A stretch of DNA of 64,000 nucleotides from Ctena decussata (Eukaryota; Mollusca; Bivalvia; Lucinida; Lucinidae): NCBI GenBank assembly GCA_963989385.1, contig OZ022506.1:10869841-10933840 (forward strand). The letters are read 5' to 3'. The position numbers and the translations under genes were made by a program. Below the pieces are notes generated by a model. That model saw only the letters and a program-made list of their open reading frames with translations. It did not search any database and was not told the DNA's origin. Positions 20,301 to 29,000 of the stretch are shown here, piece by piece. The first letter of the stretch is position 1; each line of letters opens with the position of its first letter.

Positions 20301-22225
20301 AGAACGCTCTCATATAATACTCTAGAAAATCGCATATTAAATGATAAAGTTTTGTCTACTTTTATTCTAAATACAGTCAGTGTGTTGGAAGACATATTTT
20401 TGAAGTATCACACGAAAATGAGTTTGCAATACAACTGGAACTATTTTTTTATAAAGGCTGTAAAACAGGGAATACTGTTTCGCTGGTTCCCGTGCCATTA
20501 CAAAATTGTTATATTACAAAACGCTTAAATTTTAACGTAGAAATCCATTCAAAACGCCTAAACAACATAACTTTTGACGAGGATTTCGATTTTCTAGTTT
20601 ATATCAAGATTAGGATGCGGGATATTTATGTTTTATTTTTTAACTAAAGAAAATCGGTTAACAGCGTTATCTTCACCACCTGGGGCACTGCTGCGAAGTT
20701 GCATAATTCTGTATCATTTATTGGTATACCGGAGGATTATACGACCAGTTTCATTAGAAACACATGTGAAATCGATACCCCGAGTAACCCGAGTTTATAT
20801 AGCAGTAAATCGGGTCGGTCGGGGTCAATTCTCTAAGAGCATGTACACTACATGGGAGACGTTTTTTTTATCTATTTCAATTTTAAATGACAAAAAGCTA
20901 ATTTCAACAGCTAAAGAAAATTAATGTTTGCATCAACTCAATCATAATACAAAGAGATTGGGCAGAAATAATAGCACAGCTTTATGGACCTCTTGACGGC
21001 ACACACTTTGGTATGAAATTTATTTCAATACCTCAACGGACTGCAGAGCAATGTGGATATCTAAGGGCTATGAATTTTGCGTGAAAAAAGTCAAACCATC
21101 ACATTTTCAGGACCTCATTTATGTTGGAATTTTTTGTTTCTTTCTCAAAAGAAAGTCATTTAGTGAGTCACAAAGGATTGAGGTTTTTGATGACATATCA
21201 TTTGACTAGAAAACTGAAAATTTTGGTTTTGTCCTATTCCACCATTAACCTGTACCTGTTTTGGTCATACAAACCATTTTCAACAGAATATCACTGATGT
21301 GTTGCAATTCAAAAAATTTCATACATGAAGTTTTGGTGACTAACCTGGATATATCAATATTTTTATGGTATAAAGCCGCTTTTTGACATAAAGAGTGAGA
21401 AGGGATATTTATTAGAGATGGAGTCTTTTTAGAAGAAATGTGATATTTGGACTTGTTATTTTGCAGGCCCAGAAAATTATAAATGAACATATAGAACATA
21501 GACGGGAAGAGAGATACGAAAACCCTGAAAGGTTTAATGTTAAACTAACCCTTGGGGAACTGAGTATGCGCAAACCAGTACCACCCCCTCAGGACCCTAC
21601 AACATCTGACATGACAGAAACACAAGAACAAGGTTAGTAAAAGAAAGGATTACCCATGTACATTCTCTAGATAAGTTGGAAGTTTGACAATAATGTTTGT
21701 TTTTATTGTTCTTATCTAATTGTGACATGCAAAATGTTGATGGGGGTTGGGGGTTGGGTGGGTGCGGGGGAAGTGGGGACTAATGCATATGCAAATAGCT
21801 AAGGCTCAGATAAGACTGCATATTATGTGCAGTCTGATCAGAGCCTTTACTATTTGCACAAACCATGGCTTAAAAATAGATTACAATATATGATAAATGG
21901 TTGTTGAGGGTCTTTGAATGGTTTTGTATTGATAGAGGACAATAGCCTGTGCCCAGGCTAATGCGAGTCTTCGCTTGGCACTCATGCGACTTTGTTGGTT
22001 TTCTTGTGTCCCCGCTCAAATGCAAAACAAAATGGTTAGCATATTCATTGCCACCTATGGTGCTGGGGGCATTGCTGTAATTTTAGAAACCCTAATGACT
22101 GAAATCTTTTATTTTCAGGCAAAATGTCTCCTGTTTCAAGAGAGCCAAGTGTACAATTTAAAGAAATACAAGTAAAACAAGTGGACAAATCAGCTCTTTA
22201 TAACATGCCCATTCAAGGATATTAG
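2323..22225 (+). CDS. SPATA4: SPATA4 (spermatogenesis-associated protein 4), complete six-exon gene
   Basis: Coding exons 2323-2399, 4790-4919, 8302-8420, 14317-14479, 21467-21632 and 22119-22225 sum to 762 nt, 253 residues plus TAG. All introns are GT-AG and every split codon closes in frame. The protein starts MSGLPREVLKWIQSLDL, then NGYLVAEVFSWYFPQDI, the landmark EGTIHCKEGAAAALVEKIYE, and ends with a KQVDKSALYNMPIQGY tail. Order and spacing match vertebrate SPATA4 as I remember it, except that the human protein (about 305 aa) has a longer N-terminus. Residues about 1-105 form the CH-like (CH_2, SPEF1-type) domain, a family linked to microtubules of sperm flagella and cilia; the rest is charged, with probable helix at 160-190. 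The exact molecular role is not established. The start is fixed by an in-frame TAA at 2317-2319. Introns are large and TE-filled. It converges on WDR17 downstream. Identification is by eye, not by search. Confidence 0.92.
2660..3660. repeat. Dispersed TATTCGACCAG motif cluster in SPATA4 intron 1
   Basis: The motif GTATTCGACCAG or its complement occurs at about 2691, 2855, 3234, 3266, 3629 and 3646, with a shorter form at 2882, on both strands within 1 kb. Several copies could be ends of small elements, but no clean pair of termini and duplications was resolved. Confidence 0.45.
3999..4235 (+). mobile_element. 3' end of a LINE (non-LTR retrotransposon)
   Basis: One frame reads RLWNQLPESIVTAPILETFK then GGVPGLF stop. 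The WNxLPESVVTAPxLExFK pattern is typical of the C-terminus of CR1/jockey-type reverse transcriptase ORFs. Severely 5' truncated; lies in SPATA4 intron 1 in the gene's orientation. Confidence 0.6.
4461..4650. mobile_element. MITE with about 40-bp terminal inverted repeats
   Basis: Left end TAGGGTAGAGTCGGGTAA and right end TTACCCGACTTTACCCTA are inverted, with an inner AGCGGGTAAATTTGGA pair also matching. Possible TA target duplication. Ends 139 bases before SPATA4 exon 2. Confidence 0.65.
4790..4919 (+). CDS. SPATA4: SPATA4 coding exon 2
   Basis: Acceptor ctgtttcag ends at 4789; one base completes the split Trp codon, then 43 codons. Encodes DLTNGYLVAEVFSWYFPQDI and ends QKNWDLLNS, the conserved NW region of the CH-like fold. 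Donor GTGAGT begins at 4920. A MITE starts only about 30 bases into the following intron. Confidence 0.92.
4953..5153. mobile_element. 202-bp MITE family, copy 2
   Basis: Near-perfect palindrome with ends CAGANCTCTAGATAAGAGGG and complement, centre at about 5053 (AACCGTCTCAGTGAGACGGTT). Same family as copies at 6119-8156, 32967-33168 and 43128-43329. Starts 33 bases after the exon 2 donor. Confidence 0.8.
5188..5446. mobile_element. CTCATAT foldback MITE family, copy 1
   Basis: Ends ATTGAGCCGCAACACAGCAA and ..GCGGCTCATAT enclose arms with AAAACCAACAAAG, GATCAGACTGGG and GCCACTTTGTTGGTTTTG. Other copies are near 33493-33720, 37339-37575, 42264-42472, 57676-57917 and 58465-58710. Confidence 0.75.
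5447..6111. other. SPATA4 intron 2, no recognised feature
   Basis: AT-rich sequence with no terminus, coding exon or clear repeat that I can identify, apart from short phrases shared with 35320-35400. Confidence 0.4.
6119..8156. mobile_element. 202-bp MITE copy 3, split by a Helitron-like insertion
   Basis: Left arm 6119-6156 and right arm 7987-8156 are the two pieces of one MITE; AGTGACC flanks both outer ends (6112-6118 and 8157-8163). The break holds the element at 6157-7986. This gives the order of insertion directly. Confidence 0.75.
6157..7986 (+). mobile_element. Pearl/HINE-like element A, copy 1, with tandem core repeats
   Basis: Begins with a hairpin (TGTCCCCCCACC..AGGGGGGACA), carries about ten tandem units of roughly 120-165 bp, each with GTGACCTTGACCTCATTTTC and TCAAGGTCAC, and ends GTTTTTC-TCT-GAAAAAC-att-TCTAG. 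A 3' hairpin followed shortly by CTAG is a Helitron/Helentron terminus, and tandem cores are typical of the bivalve pearl family. No protein is encoded. TTA borders both ends, so a TTA duplication cannot be excluded. Confidence 0.65.
8302..8420 (+). CDS. SPATA4: SPATA4 coding exon 3
   Basis: Acceptor tacttctag ends at 8301; 39 codons plus 2 nt; donor GTAAGT at 8421. Encodes FIKRNRLDIPADLVEGTIHC and the KIYEILTNR helix. TIHCK is the most diagnostic SPATA4-family stretch. Confidence 0.94.
8421..9349. other. SPATA4 intron 3, left part
   Basis: Nothing recognised except a degenerate TCTGATCAGA hairpin at about 9155-9235 of the kind seen elsewhere in the window. Confidence 0.4.
9350..10892. mobile_element. 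Long foldback element with about 650-bp arms
   Basis: Outer ends GGGCCCAGTTGTTCAAA and TTGAACAACTGGGCCC; arms from about 9520-10160 and 10205-10840 are near-identical inverted copies round a short centre at about 10170-10195. Each arm carries the same two overlapping 77- and 95-codon open frames in mirror image. A further small hairpin (AAAAGCTTCTCACA) lies at 9450-9500 in the left arm only. Looks like a MULE-like or foldback DNA element without transposase. Confidence 0.75.
10903..11122. mobile_element. hAT-like MITE with 8-bp target duplication
   Basis: Ends CAGTGCTG and CAGCACTG; flanks GGCGTAAT (10895-10902) and GGCGTAAA (11123-11130) are 8-bp near-identical repeats, as expected for hAT. 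Inserted beside the end of the foldback element. Confidence 0.7.
11131..11770. other. SPATA4 intron 3, no recognised feature
   Basis: No exon or element border that I can support; the right end reads like one half of the dispersed 'tgggtacacttt' repeat interrupted by the next element. Confidence 0.35.
11790..12836. mobile_element. Tandem-core element with GTGGCGGGG termini
   Basis: Starts with a hairpin TAATACCCCGCCACACATTA/GTGGCGGGGTATTA and ends GTGGCGGGGGATTA. Contains a run of CTGTCCGTCCG-like simple sequence and about six diverged units of 110-160 bp with GGGGCTATATACATGTATAA and AATCATGAAAAA. Non-coding. Flanking halves appear to belong to one older dispersed repeat split by this insertion. 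Confidence 0.6.
12838..13045. repeat. Dispersed 'gggtcaactcttaaaagg' repeat
   Basis: One of many copies of a repeat containing CTTCCC..GGGTCAACTCTTAAAAGG..AAAGAATTTGCTC and AAGTGTACCCATKCACCTTA. Other copies: about 13985-14290, 25440-25600, 31905-32110, 38275-38545, 39925-40065, 40395-40790, 43330-43545, 47215-47415, 50300-50490, 54690-54880. Confidence 0.5.
13790..13915. repeat. Half copy of the CTCATAT foldback MITE
   Basis: Contains GACTCTGATCAGACTGGGCA, CTGAGTCTTCACTGGGTGCA and CATGCCACTCTGTTG, the right arm of the family seen at 5188-5446. The left arm is missing. Confidence 0.55.
13985..14300. repeat. Dispersed 'gggtcaactcttaaaagg' repeat beside SPATA4 exon 4
   Basis: Contains inverted AAGGAAAGAATT / AATTCTTTCC phrases and GACCTTCCTTTGGAGGG, diverged from other copies. 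It reaches nearly to the exon 4 acceptor, so it may supply branch-point sequence. Confidence 0.35.
14317..14479 (+). CDS. SPATA4: SPATA4 coding exon 4
   Basis: Acceptor tttcttacag ends at 14316; the first base closes the Pro codon; 163 nt ending in phase 0. Encodes PIRKMQPETDPDFTDRAYQN, then LPMHARSTATQAVKNNLRIT, matching the DYSYQMRLP..RSTVSKSIKDNIR region of the human protein as I recall it. Donor GTGGGT at 14480. Confidence 0.93.
16181..19046 (+). mobile_element. Tandem-core element B, copy 1 (Helitron/HINE-like)
   Basis: Begins TTAGCTCACCTGAGCC with an inverted AGGTGAGC-type hairpin, carries roughly 450-470-bp units with TCTTCTCCAGAACCA, CCTTGAAACTTGGTATGTAG and GACCTTGACC, and ends with hairpin AGGGCCTCATGGCCCT then CTTG. 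It joins T to T of element A with no clear duplication, as Helentrons do. Confidence 0.65.
17774..18682. mobile_element. Pogo/Tigger-like non-autonomous DNA element, TA duplication
   Basis: Perfect terminal repeats CACTGGAGCGCCGTTATAAC and GTTATAACGGCGCTCCAGTG-type end (right arm has GGTATAAC), bounded by TA at 17772-17773 and 18683-18684. About 0.9 kb with no transposase ORF. Sits inside element B, so it is the youngest layer of the nest. Confidence 0.75.
19117..20990. other. Interior of the TTAA element
   Basis: Holds inverted blocks (AAATTTTGATATGTTTTAAT at 19192 and its complement at about 20030; CCCCTGTTCTGATG at 19267 and complement at about 19930) and a small TTAGCTCGCC..GGCGAGCTA element at about 19650-19795. 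No convincing coding sequence. Confidence 0.4.
21467..21632 (+). CDS. SPATA4: SPATA4 coding exon 5
   Basis: Acceptor attttgcag ends at 21466; 55 codons plus 1 nt; donor GTTAGT at 21633. Encodes AQKIINEHIEHRREERYENP and RFNVKLTLGELSM, corresponding to the WFDVKPTVGEVTL block of vertebrate SPATA4. Very basic and glutamate-rich at its start, consistent with a long helix. Confidence 0.92.
21740..21779 (+). promoter_or_regulatory. Intronic G-quadruplex motif in SPATA4 intron 5
   Basis: Five G-runs (5, 5, 3, 3, 5) with loops of 1 to 3 bases, on the sense strand about 107 bases after the exon 5 donor. It meets the canonical four-tract rule. Whether it acts on splicing is unknown. Confidence 0.6.
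21930..22022. repeat. Fragment of the CTCATAT foldback MITE before SPATA4 exon 6
   Basis: Contains GCCCAGGCTAATGCGAGTCT, GACTTTGTTGGTTTTCTTGT and CCGCTCA, the family's right end. Immediately precedes the exon 6 branch-point region by about 100 bases. Confidence 0.5.
22119..22225 (+). CDS. SPATA4: SPATA4 terminal coding exon 6
   Basis: Acceptor tattttcag ends at 22118; two bases close a Gly codon; stop TAG at 22223-22225. Encodes the short FKEIQVKQVDKSALYNMP tail, comparable to the IHVKQAGQHSYYSAM tail of the human protein as remembered. Confidence 0.9.
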
Positions 22226-22583
22226 GACAAATATTTTTTATATCAGAATTCAAGTTTCCAGCTAAATAGACCATGTTGAACATCATCCATCTCTGTAAAC
22301 ACTGACCATTTCTGAAATATAAACCAGGGCAGGTTTTGATGATAAACCAGGGCAGGTTTTGATGATAATCTTGAGAAAACTTCTATAAATTTGCCATAAA
22401 AGTACAAATGAGAGCCCCTCATTTGAGTTGTTGCCTTGCAGGGGCATGTTTTCATGGAGAAATTTGAAAAGTTATCCAAGATTTACCATCAGAGCCCTTT
22501 CTTATCTGGTCTCTTCAGTCTAAATCGTAGAACTCCATGCTGTAAATTGCTGACTTCTGAACTCTCAATTGTGGCTAGAAGGC

Positions 22584-22589
22584 AATAAA
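22584..22589 (+). promoter_or_regulatory. Candidate SPATA4 polyadenylation signal AATAAA
   Basis: First canonical AATAAA after the SPATA4 stop that I noticed, giving a 3' UTR of about 370 bases. That UTR includes a direct duplication of a 23-base unit at about 22322-22367. Inferred from position only. Confidence 0.4.
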
Positions 22590-22619
22590 TTGTTTGTCTA
22601 ACTTTTAGGTTTACCATAT

Positions 22620-22790
22620 TCAGCTATAAGACGGATTTCCCCATGGAGTTCTGCTATAATATCAGTTTTCCTCTTCTAAAATAATTCCATAGATCTAGTA
22701 ACTGTTTAGTCTTATTAGACAGATCTTGATATTTGGGATGTTTTTTTTTAAGAGAAAAATGTCTGACTTATAACCACAGAAATATGGTAG
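22620..22790. repeat. TTCAGCTATAA hairpin repeat, copy 1
   Basis: Diverged copy of a palindromic repeat with CTCTTCTAAAA and AGATCTAG..TCTTATTAGACAGATCT; better copies at about 32800-32930 and 35107-35290. Confidence 0.45.
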
Positions 22791-22954
22791 TACCAACAGT
22801 TGGTACTAAAACTGGAAGTTAAGACTTTTTATAAGTGAATTGTTCTTGTCATTAATGAGTCAAATGAAGCAGCCTGAATCTTTTCAGACATGCGGTAAGT
22901 ACTCTACTGCATTCTTACCATGTCTGTTTTAAATGCATTGCCGTGAAAGGCTCT

Positions 22955-23075
22955 AAGCTACTGGCATGCAAACAGCAAAGACTCTGATCAGACTGGGCAG
23001 ATGCCCAGGCTGATCTGAGTCTTCACTGGGTGCACATGCCACTTTGTTGGTTTTGTCGTATCACGGCTCGTGGTT
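22955..23075. repeat. Half copy of the CTCATAT foldback MITE
   Basis: Contains GACTCTGATCAGACTGGGCA, GATGCCCAGGCTGATCTGAG, GCCACTTTGTTGGTTTTGTC and CACGGCTC. Only the right arm is present. Confidence 0.6.
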
Positions 23076-23196
23076 TGCAGACTTGTTGACAAAATACATT
23101 TTGCATGCAAGTTACACTGAAAGAGGTTTTGTTTACACGTCCGTAACAATTTGATTTCTATAAACATATATTAAAATTCCTTTATAAGGTTCACTG

Positions 23197-23361
23197 ATGC
23201 AGTCTTTACAAAGTCCATACTGTATACATTATTCGGACAGGATAAATGAGACATTAACATGCAAAAGGGTGCTAACGATCCAAAAGGCAGACAAACGAAT
23301 GCGTGAATCCATGGAATTGGCCTTGAGAGGTCATTATGCACCTGTAGATTCCTCATGGTTT
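23197..23361 (+). other. Unidentified open stretch, possible small exon
   Basis: ATG at 23197 runs 55 codons (ending GHYAPVDSSWF) to a possible donor GTAAAT at 23362. Composition is protein-like and not obviously repeat. I found no partner exon in a compatible phase and do not recognise the sequence, so this may be chance. Confidence 0.15.
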
Positions 23362-24336
23362 GTAAATAAGGGAAGGGGGTTGGGGTAGCAAAGACTCTTA
23401 TCAGCCTGTGCCGCTGAGCCTTTTTTCGCTAATTTCTGTGATATTTATGCTTATATGTGTGAGAAAGTAATTTTGTAACCATGACATAGTTTCATACAAA
23501 TGTTTTTCATGTACAGGTTTCATCACAATTTTATTCAAAATCATTTTGTTACCACTAAATATAAACTTGTTATATGTCAGTATTTCTGTATGCATGTGTA
23601 TAATATATTGCAACTTTCCTGTTTAAAACCATCTGTGCAGAAAACAGTCTGTGCTTGGCCATTGGTTGCTTAACTACTTTACGGTAGTTTCAATTTACAG
23701 TTTGGATGCATTTCATTGGTCTAAGCAAACGCGTTTTGTGATGCTTAATTCTGCAGGAATGTTCATGAAACAAAAGAAATGAACACAATAGTAGTATCAT
23801 AGACTATTTGTTACAACCTTTAACGCAGTAAGTTTTGGACTTGTCCAAAACAGACATCGTTCCAGTGACACAGTAATGTGTTTTCGTCATTAAGTTCCAT
23901 TACATTAATATTGGAGAAAAATAAAAGAATAACAATGGAAGCATATTCTTTCTTAATAGCTCTAATAATAACTTTTATCATGATTACATTGGTTTAAACA
24001 AAGAAACAACTGAAATAAAGTAACTATTCAAACTGAATAAGAAAACATTTTAATGGTTTTATCACAGAAGCTACATAACTGTTGCATTATGCTGTCTTAG
24101 ACACCAGCCGAGACACTGTATGTATTTCATCATGACAAATCTCAAGATTACCCAATAGGCACCAGAGATCAAACTAGAAGTCTAATGAGGGAGAAGTTTT
24201 CAAAATTTTGGTGAGAAGCTACCATCAATCTTTCATCCCTGCCGATATATATTCTATACATTTTTACTTCTCCCTTAGCTCAGAAGTGGGTAAAGTTCAG
24301 TATATCTCCCTAGTCTCTCTCTAGCTTGATCCCTGG

Positions 24337-24555
24337 GGCCGTATTCATAAAGCCACTTAAGTTGTTGCTATGCTGTTGCTAAGGCTAAATATCTATAAAG
24401 GAGATTCCCTACAACTATGAAATTTGGTCTGGAGGAACAGTCTTTGTAAGACTGTTCCTCCAGAGCAAATTTCATAGTTGTAGGGAATCTCCTTCAAAGA
24501 AATTTAGCCTTAGCAACAGCATAGCAACCACTTAAGTCGTTTTATGAATACGGCC
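24337..24555. mobile_element. GGCCGTATTCATAAA palindromic MITE
   Basis: Near-perfect palindrome with arms over 90 bp (GGCCGTATTCATAAA ends, GGAGATTCCCTACAACTATG inside, centre at about 24450). CCTGG directly repeated on both sides (24332-24336 and 24556-24560) is a possible target duplication. Confidence 0.75.
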
Positions 24556-24776
24556 CCTGGTGCACTACACAGTTTCGAGCCACACCCAGAATGCCACTCA
24601 GTCACCTGATAGTGTATATCTAATAACAACAACTTAGCACCTGACACAGTCTCACAAGCAAGATCAAACGTGTTCAATGTCTTGCGTTAGTCCATGATTT
24701 ACCTTACAGTTAATTGAGGGATGTATATCTGTTTACAGTAGGCGTGGCTTCAGGAACTATGATTTACTGTAGAAAC

Positions 24777-24836
24777 AACATTAAATCAACACTGATTCAG
24801 CATCATTATGCTGAATCAGTATTGAAACAATGTTGG
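24777..24836. repeat. 60-bp hairpin
   Basis: CACTGATTCAGCAT and ATGCTGAATCAGTA form an almost perfect stem with a 4-base loop, extended outward by CAACATT/AATGTTG. A 105-codon open frame runs through it. Confidence 0.6.
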
Positions 24837-25257
24837 ATAGCTTATAAACACATACAGTCTAATGATGAAGATGATTTATGTTTACCGACACATCAACCGA
24901 CACATCATCTGACTGGGTCATTTGCGTCTAGACGGTTATGTTTACAGTCTACTGATGAACTGTGTTTTATGCATGCAAAAGCTATGAATCTTGTGCATGT
25001 ATATTCACTGTTCCTTTTTGTATTTTCATAGTCCTTAATTATCTTTGATTTTAGAGCACAAAAAAGACTGTCTGGCTTTCTCTGAGAGAAAAGTGAAGCT
25101 GAACTCACTATATTTCATAGGAAAGTCAATATTTGTCCCAAAGTTACTAATACTTTGTTTATGCACTTGCTTATTTTTAGGGCTCAGAGCCCGTCCCCAA
25201 AACACAGGAGAAAAAAACACCGATAGTCTACACAGAAACAACAGTATCTAACATACT

Positions 25258-26068
25258 TTATGTATTTCACATATGCTTATACGGATTTACCCTATTAACA
25301 TCAATAAAACGCAAGCTCACATCGTCTGAGTACGGTACTGATCTCAAACTTGGGTGAATTGATGTTTTGTATATGTACAGTAATTTGAATAAAAAATTGT
25401 TTACACCAATTGATACACTGCCATTTTTTCAAGGAAATTTACTTCCCTGGACAAAATAGCCTTCCAAAAAGGGGGTCTATTATTAAAGGAAAGAATCTGC
25501 TCCTGTAAGAGCAAATTCTTTCCTTTAAATATTGTCCCTCACTGAGAAGGAAAGTGAAATGGCAAAGTGTATCCATTCAACGTAAACAAGAACTGAAACA
25601 AAATCTGAACGACACAAGTTTGATTGATCTTGGGCTCTTCAAGCTCAGTGCATTCATACCACCATAACAATGCTCCAAAATGCATGTTTTAACACCGTTA
25701 TGCGAAAAATGAAATTACACAATATATTTAATAACATGTATAAAGAAAACTAAATCATGCATGTGATGAAGGTAATACACCGTATCGATTGCCATTATTG
25801 TATCTACAACATTAAACAAATGAAAAATATTAAAAAAGAATAAAAATAAAATTTCAATATAGTATAAATGGACGGATTTTAATTGAGCAATAATGGAAGA
25901 TAAACTTAGGTGTGTAGATATATTTTCATAATTTGGGAATCATTGATACGAGGGATACAACTTTATCTCTACAGTATTTGCTTCACTGGTACGTGAATGC
26001 CTGGTGCATTTGGAAGTTACTCAGAAATGGAAGAATATACGACCTCTGTGAGATTTTAAAATTCACCT
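25258..26068. other. Intergenic, no gene recognised
   Basis: Contains a dispersed 'gggtcaactcttaaaagg'-type repeat at about 25440-25600 with AAAGGAAAGAATCTGCTCC and its inverse, then AT-rich sequence without recognisable features. Confidence 0.4.
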
Positions 26069-29000
26069 TTTTAGCTCACCTGAGCCGAAGGCTCAAAGGT
26101 GAGCTTTTAGTATGGCAATGCTCCGTAGTCCGTCCGTCCGTCGTCCGTCCATCCACCATTTACAAAGGTCTTCTTCTCCATAACCGCTAGGCCGATCAAA
26201 GCCATCAAAGCCAAATTTTATATGGAGCTTCCATGGGTTGGAGGAACGAAAGTTTGTTCAGGGTATCTGGGTCACATGACCAAGATGGCCGCCACGCCCA
26301 TATATGGTAAAAACCCTTCAAAAATTTCTTCTTCAGAACCAAAAAGCCTATGACCTTGAAACTTGGTATGTAGCATCTGGCATGCGGGCCCATCATAGTT
26401 TGTACAAATCATGACCTTGCGTTGACCTTGACCTAATTTACAGCATGGTCAACTTTGGTCCGTTAGGCTTTTATATGGGAAAACGCTTAAACAGTGGATT
26501 TCTCAGAAACTATTTAAGTCTAAGGTACAATACTTGGTATACATGGTCGACTAAATGACCAGATGAAGTAATATGTCACTAAAGGTCAAGGTCATTCCGT
26601 CTTCAAGATTTTTAAACATCTTCTCCTCTGAAACCACTGGGCCGATTGAAGCCAAATTTCATATGAAGTCTCAGTGGGATGGGGGAACGAAAGTTTTTAC
26701 CTGGGGTCTGGGTCACATGACCAAGATGGCCGCCATGCCCATATATGGTAAAAACCCTTCAAAAATCTTCTTCTCCAGAACCAAAAGGCCTATGACCTTG
26801 AAACTTGGTATGTAGCATCGGGCATGCGGGCCCATCATAGTTTGTACAAATCATGACCTTGCGTTGACCTTGACCTAAATTACGGCATGGTCAACCTTGT
26901 TAGGTTAGGCTTTTATATGGGAAAACGCTTAAACAGTGGATTTCTCAGAAACTATTTAAGTCTAAGGTACAATACTTGGTATACATGGTCGACTAAATGA
27001 CCAGATGAAGTAATATGTCACTAAAGGTCAAGGTCATTCCGTCTTCAAGATTTTTAAACATCTTCTCCTCTGAAACCACTGGGCCGATTGAAGCCAAATT
27101 TCATATGAAGTCTCAGTGGGATGGGGGAACGAAAGTTTTTACCTGGGGTCTGGGTCACATGACCAAGATGGCCGCCATGCCCATATATGGTAAAAACCCT
27201 TCAAAAATCTTCTTCTCCAGAACCAAAAGGCCTATGACCTTGAAACTTGGTATGTAGCATCGGGCATGCGGGCCCATCATAGTTTGTACAAATCATGACC
27301 TTGCGTTGACCTTGACCTAAATTACGGCATGGTCAACCTTGTTAGGTTAGGCTTTTATATGGGAAAACGCTTAAACAGTGGATTTCTCAGAAACTATTTA
27401 AGTCTAAGGTACAATACTTGGTATACATGGTCGACTAAATGACCAGATGAAGATATTATGTCACTAAAGGTCAAGGTCATTCCGTCGGACCATCCGTCAT
27501 CAAGCTTTTCAAACATCTTCTCCTCTGAAACCACTGGGCTGATTGAAGCCAAATTTCATATGGAGTCTCAGTAGGATGGGGGAACGAAAGTTTGTACCCG
27601 GGGTCTGGGTCACATGACCAAGATGGCCACTAGGCCCATATATGTTAAAAACCCTTCAAAACTCTTCTCCAGAACCAAAAGGCCTATGACCTTGAAACTT
27701 GGTATCTAGCATCGGGCAGGCCAGCTTATCATAGTTTATACAAATCATGACCTTGCGTTGACCTTGACCTAATTTACGGCATGGTCAACTTTGGTACGTT
27801 AGGCTTTTATATGGAAAAACGCTTTAACAGTGGATTTCTCAGAATCTATTTAAGTCTAAGGTACAATATGTTGTATACATGGTCGACCAAATGACCAGAT
27901 GAAGATATCATGTCTATAAAGGTCAAGGTCATTCCGTCAGACCATCCGTCGTCAAGATTTTCAAACATCTTCTCATCTGAAACCACTGGGGAGATTGAAG
28001 CCAAATTTCATATGGAGTCTCAGTGGGATGGGGGAACGAAAGTTTGTACCCGGGATCTGGGTCACATGACCAAGATGGCTGCCATGCCCATATATGGTAA
28101 AAAACTTTCAAAAATCGTCTTCTCCAGAACCAAAAGGCCTATGACCTTGAAACTTGATATGTAGCTTTGGGCATGTGGGCCCATCATAGTTTATACAAAT
28201 GATGACCTTGCTTTGACCTTGACCTAATTTACAACATGGTCACTTTTGGTATGTTAGGCTTTTATATGGCAAAACACTTATACAGTGGATTTCTCAGGAA
28301 CTATTTAAGTGTAAGGTACAGTATGTGGTATATATGGTCAACTAAATGACCGGATTAAGATGTTATGTCACTGAAGGTCAAGGTCATTTTGTCGGTCTGT
28401 CTGTCATCAAGATTTTCAAACATCTCCACTGGGAGATTGAAGCCAAATTTCATATGGAGTCTCAGTGGGATAGGGGAACTAAAGTTTATACCCGGGATCT
28501 GGGTCACATGACCAAGACGGCCGCCATGCCCGTATATGGTAAAAACCCTTCGAAAATCTTCTTCTCCAGAACCAAAAGACCTATGAGCTTGAAACTTGGT
28601 ATGTATAATCGGGCATGCGGGCCCATCATAGTTTATACAAATGATGACCTTGCGTTGACCTTGACCTAATTTACGACAAGGTCAACTTTGGTACATTAGG
28701 CGTTTATATGGGAAAACGCTTATACAGTGGATTTCTCAAAACTATTTAAGTCTAAGGTACAATACGTGGTATATATGGTCAACTAAATGACCAGATGAAG
28801 ATATTATGTCACTGAAGGTCAAGGTCATTTTGTCGGTCTGTCTGCCATCATGATTTCCAAAACATCTTCTCCTCTGAAACCACTGGTCTGATTGAAGCTA
28901 AATTTCATATGGAGTCTAAGTTAGATCGGGGAATAAAAGTTTGTTCTTGGGGTCTTGTCCAAGATGGCCGCCATGCCTGTATATGGTAAATACCCTTCAA

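Larger units (their letters stand above)
14534..21248. mobile_element. TTAA-flanked long-TIR element filling SPATA4 intron 4
   Basis: TTAA at 14534 followed by GGTGAAATAGGACAACACCA, and the inverse TGGTTTTGTCCTATTCCACC before TTAA (21245-21248). Inverted arms extend about 280 bp, with shared blocks such as AAATTTCATACCAAAGTG. A TTAA duplication suggests piggyBac-type integration, but no transposase is visible; most of the interior is later insertions. It leaves only about 55 and 218 bases of the original intron. Confidence 0.6.

Noticed and set aside
24714..25031. 105-codon + strand open frame as a gene between SPATA4 and WDR17
   Set aside because: It runs through a 60-bp hairpin, has no recognisable homology, and its acceptor phases do not fit the nearby candidate exon.
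26573..28669. Series of 60-107 codon open frames as a gene family
   Set aside because: They are translations of the tandem units of element B, with no start context, family or splice pattern.
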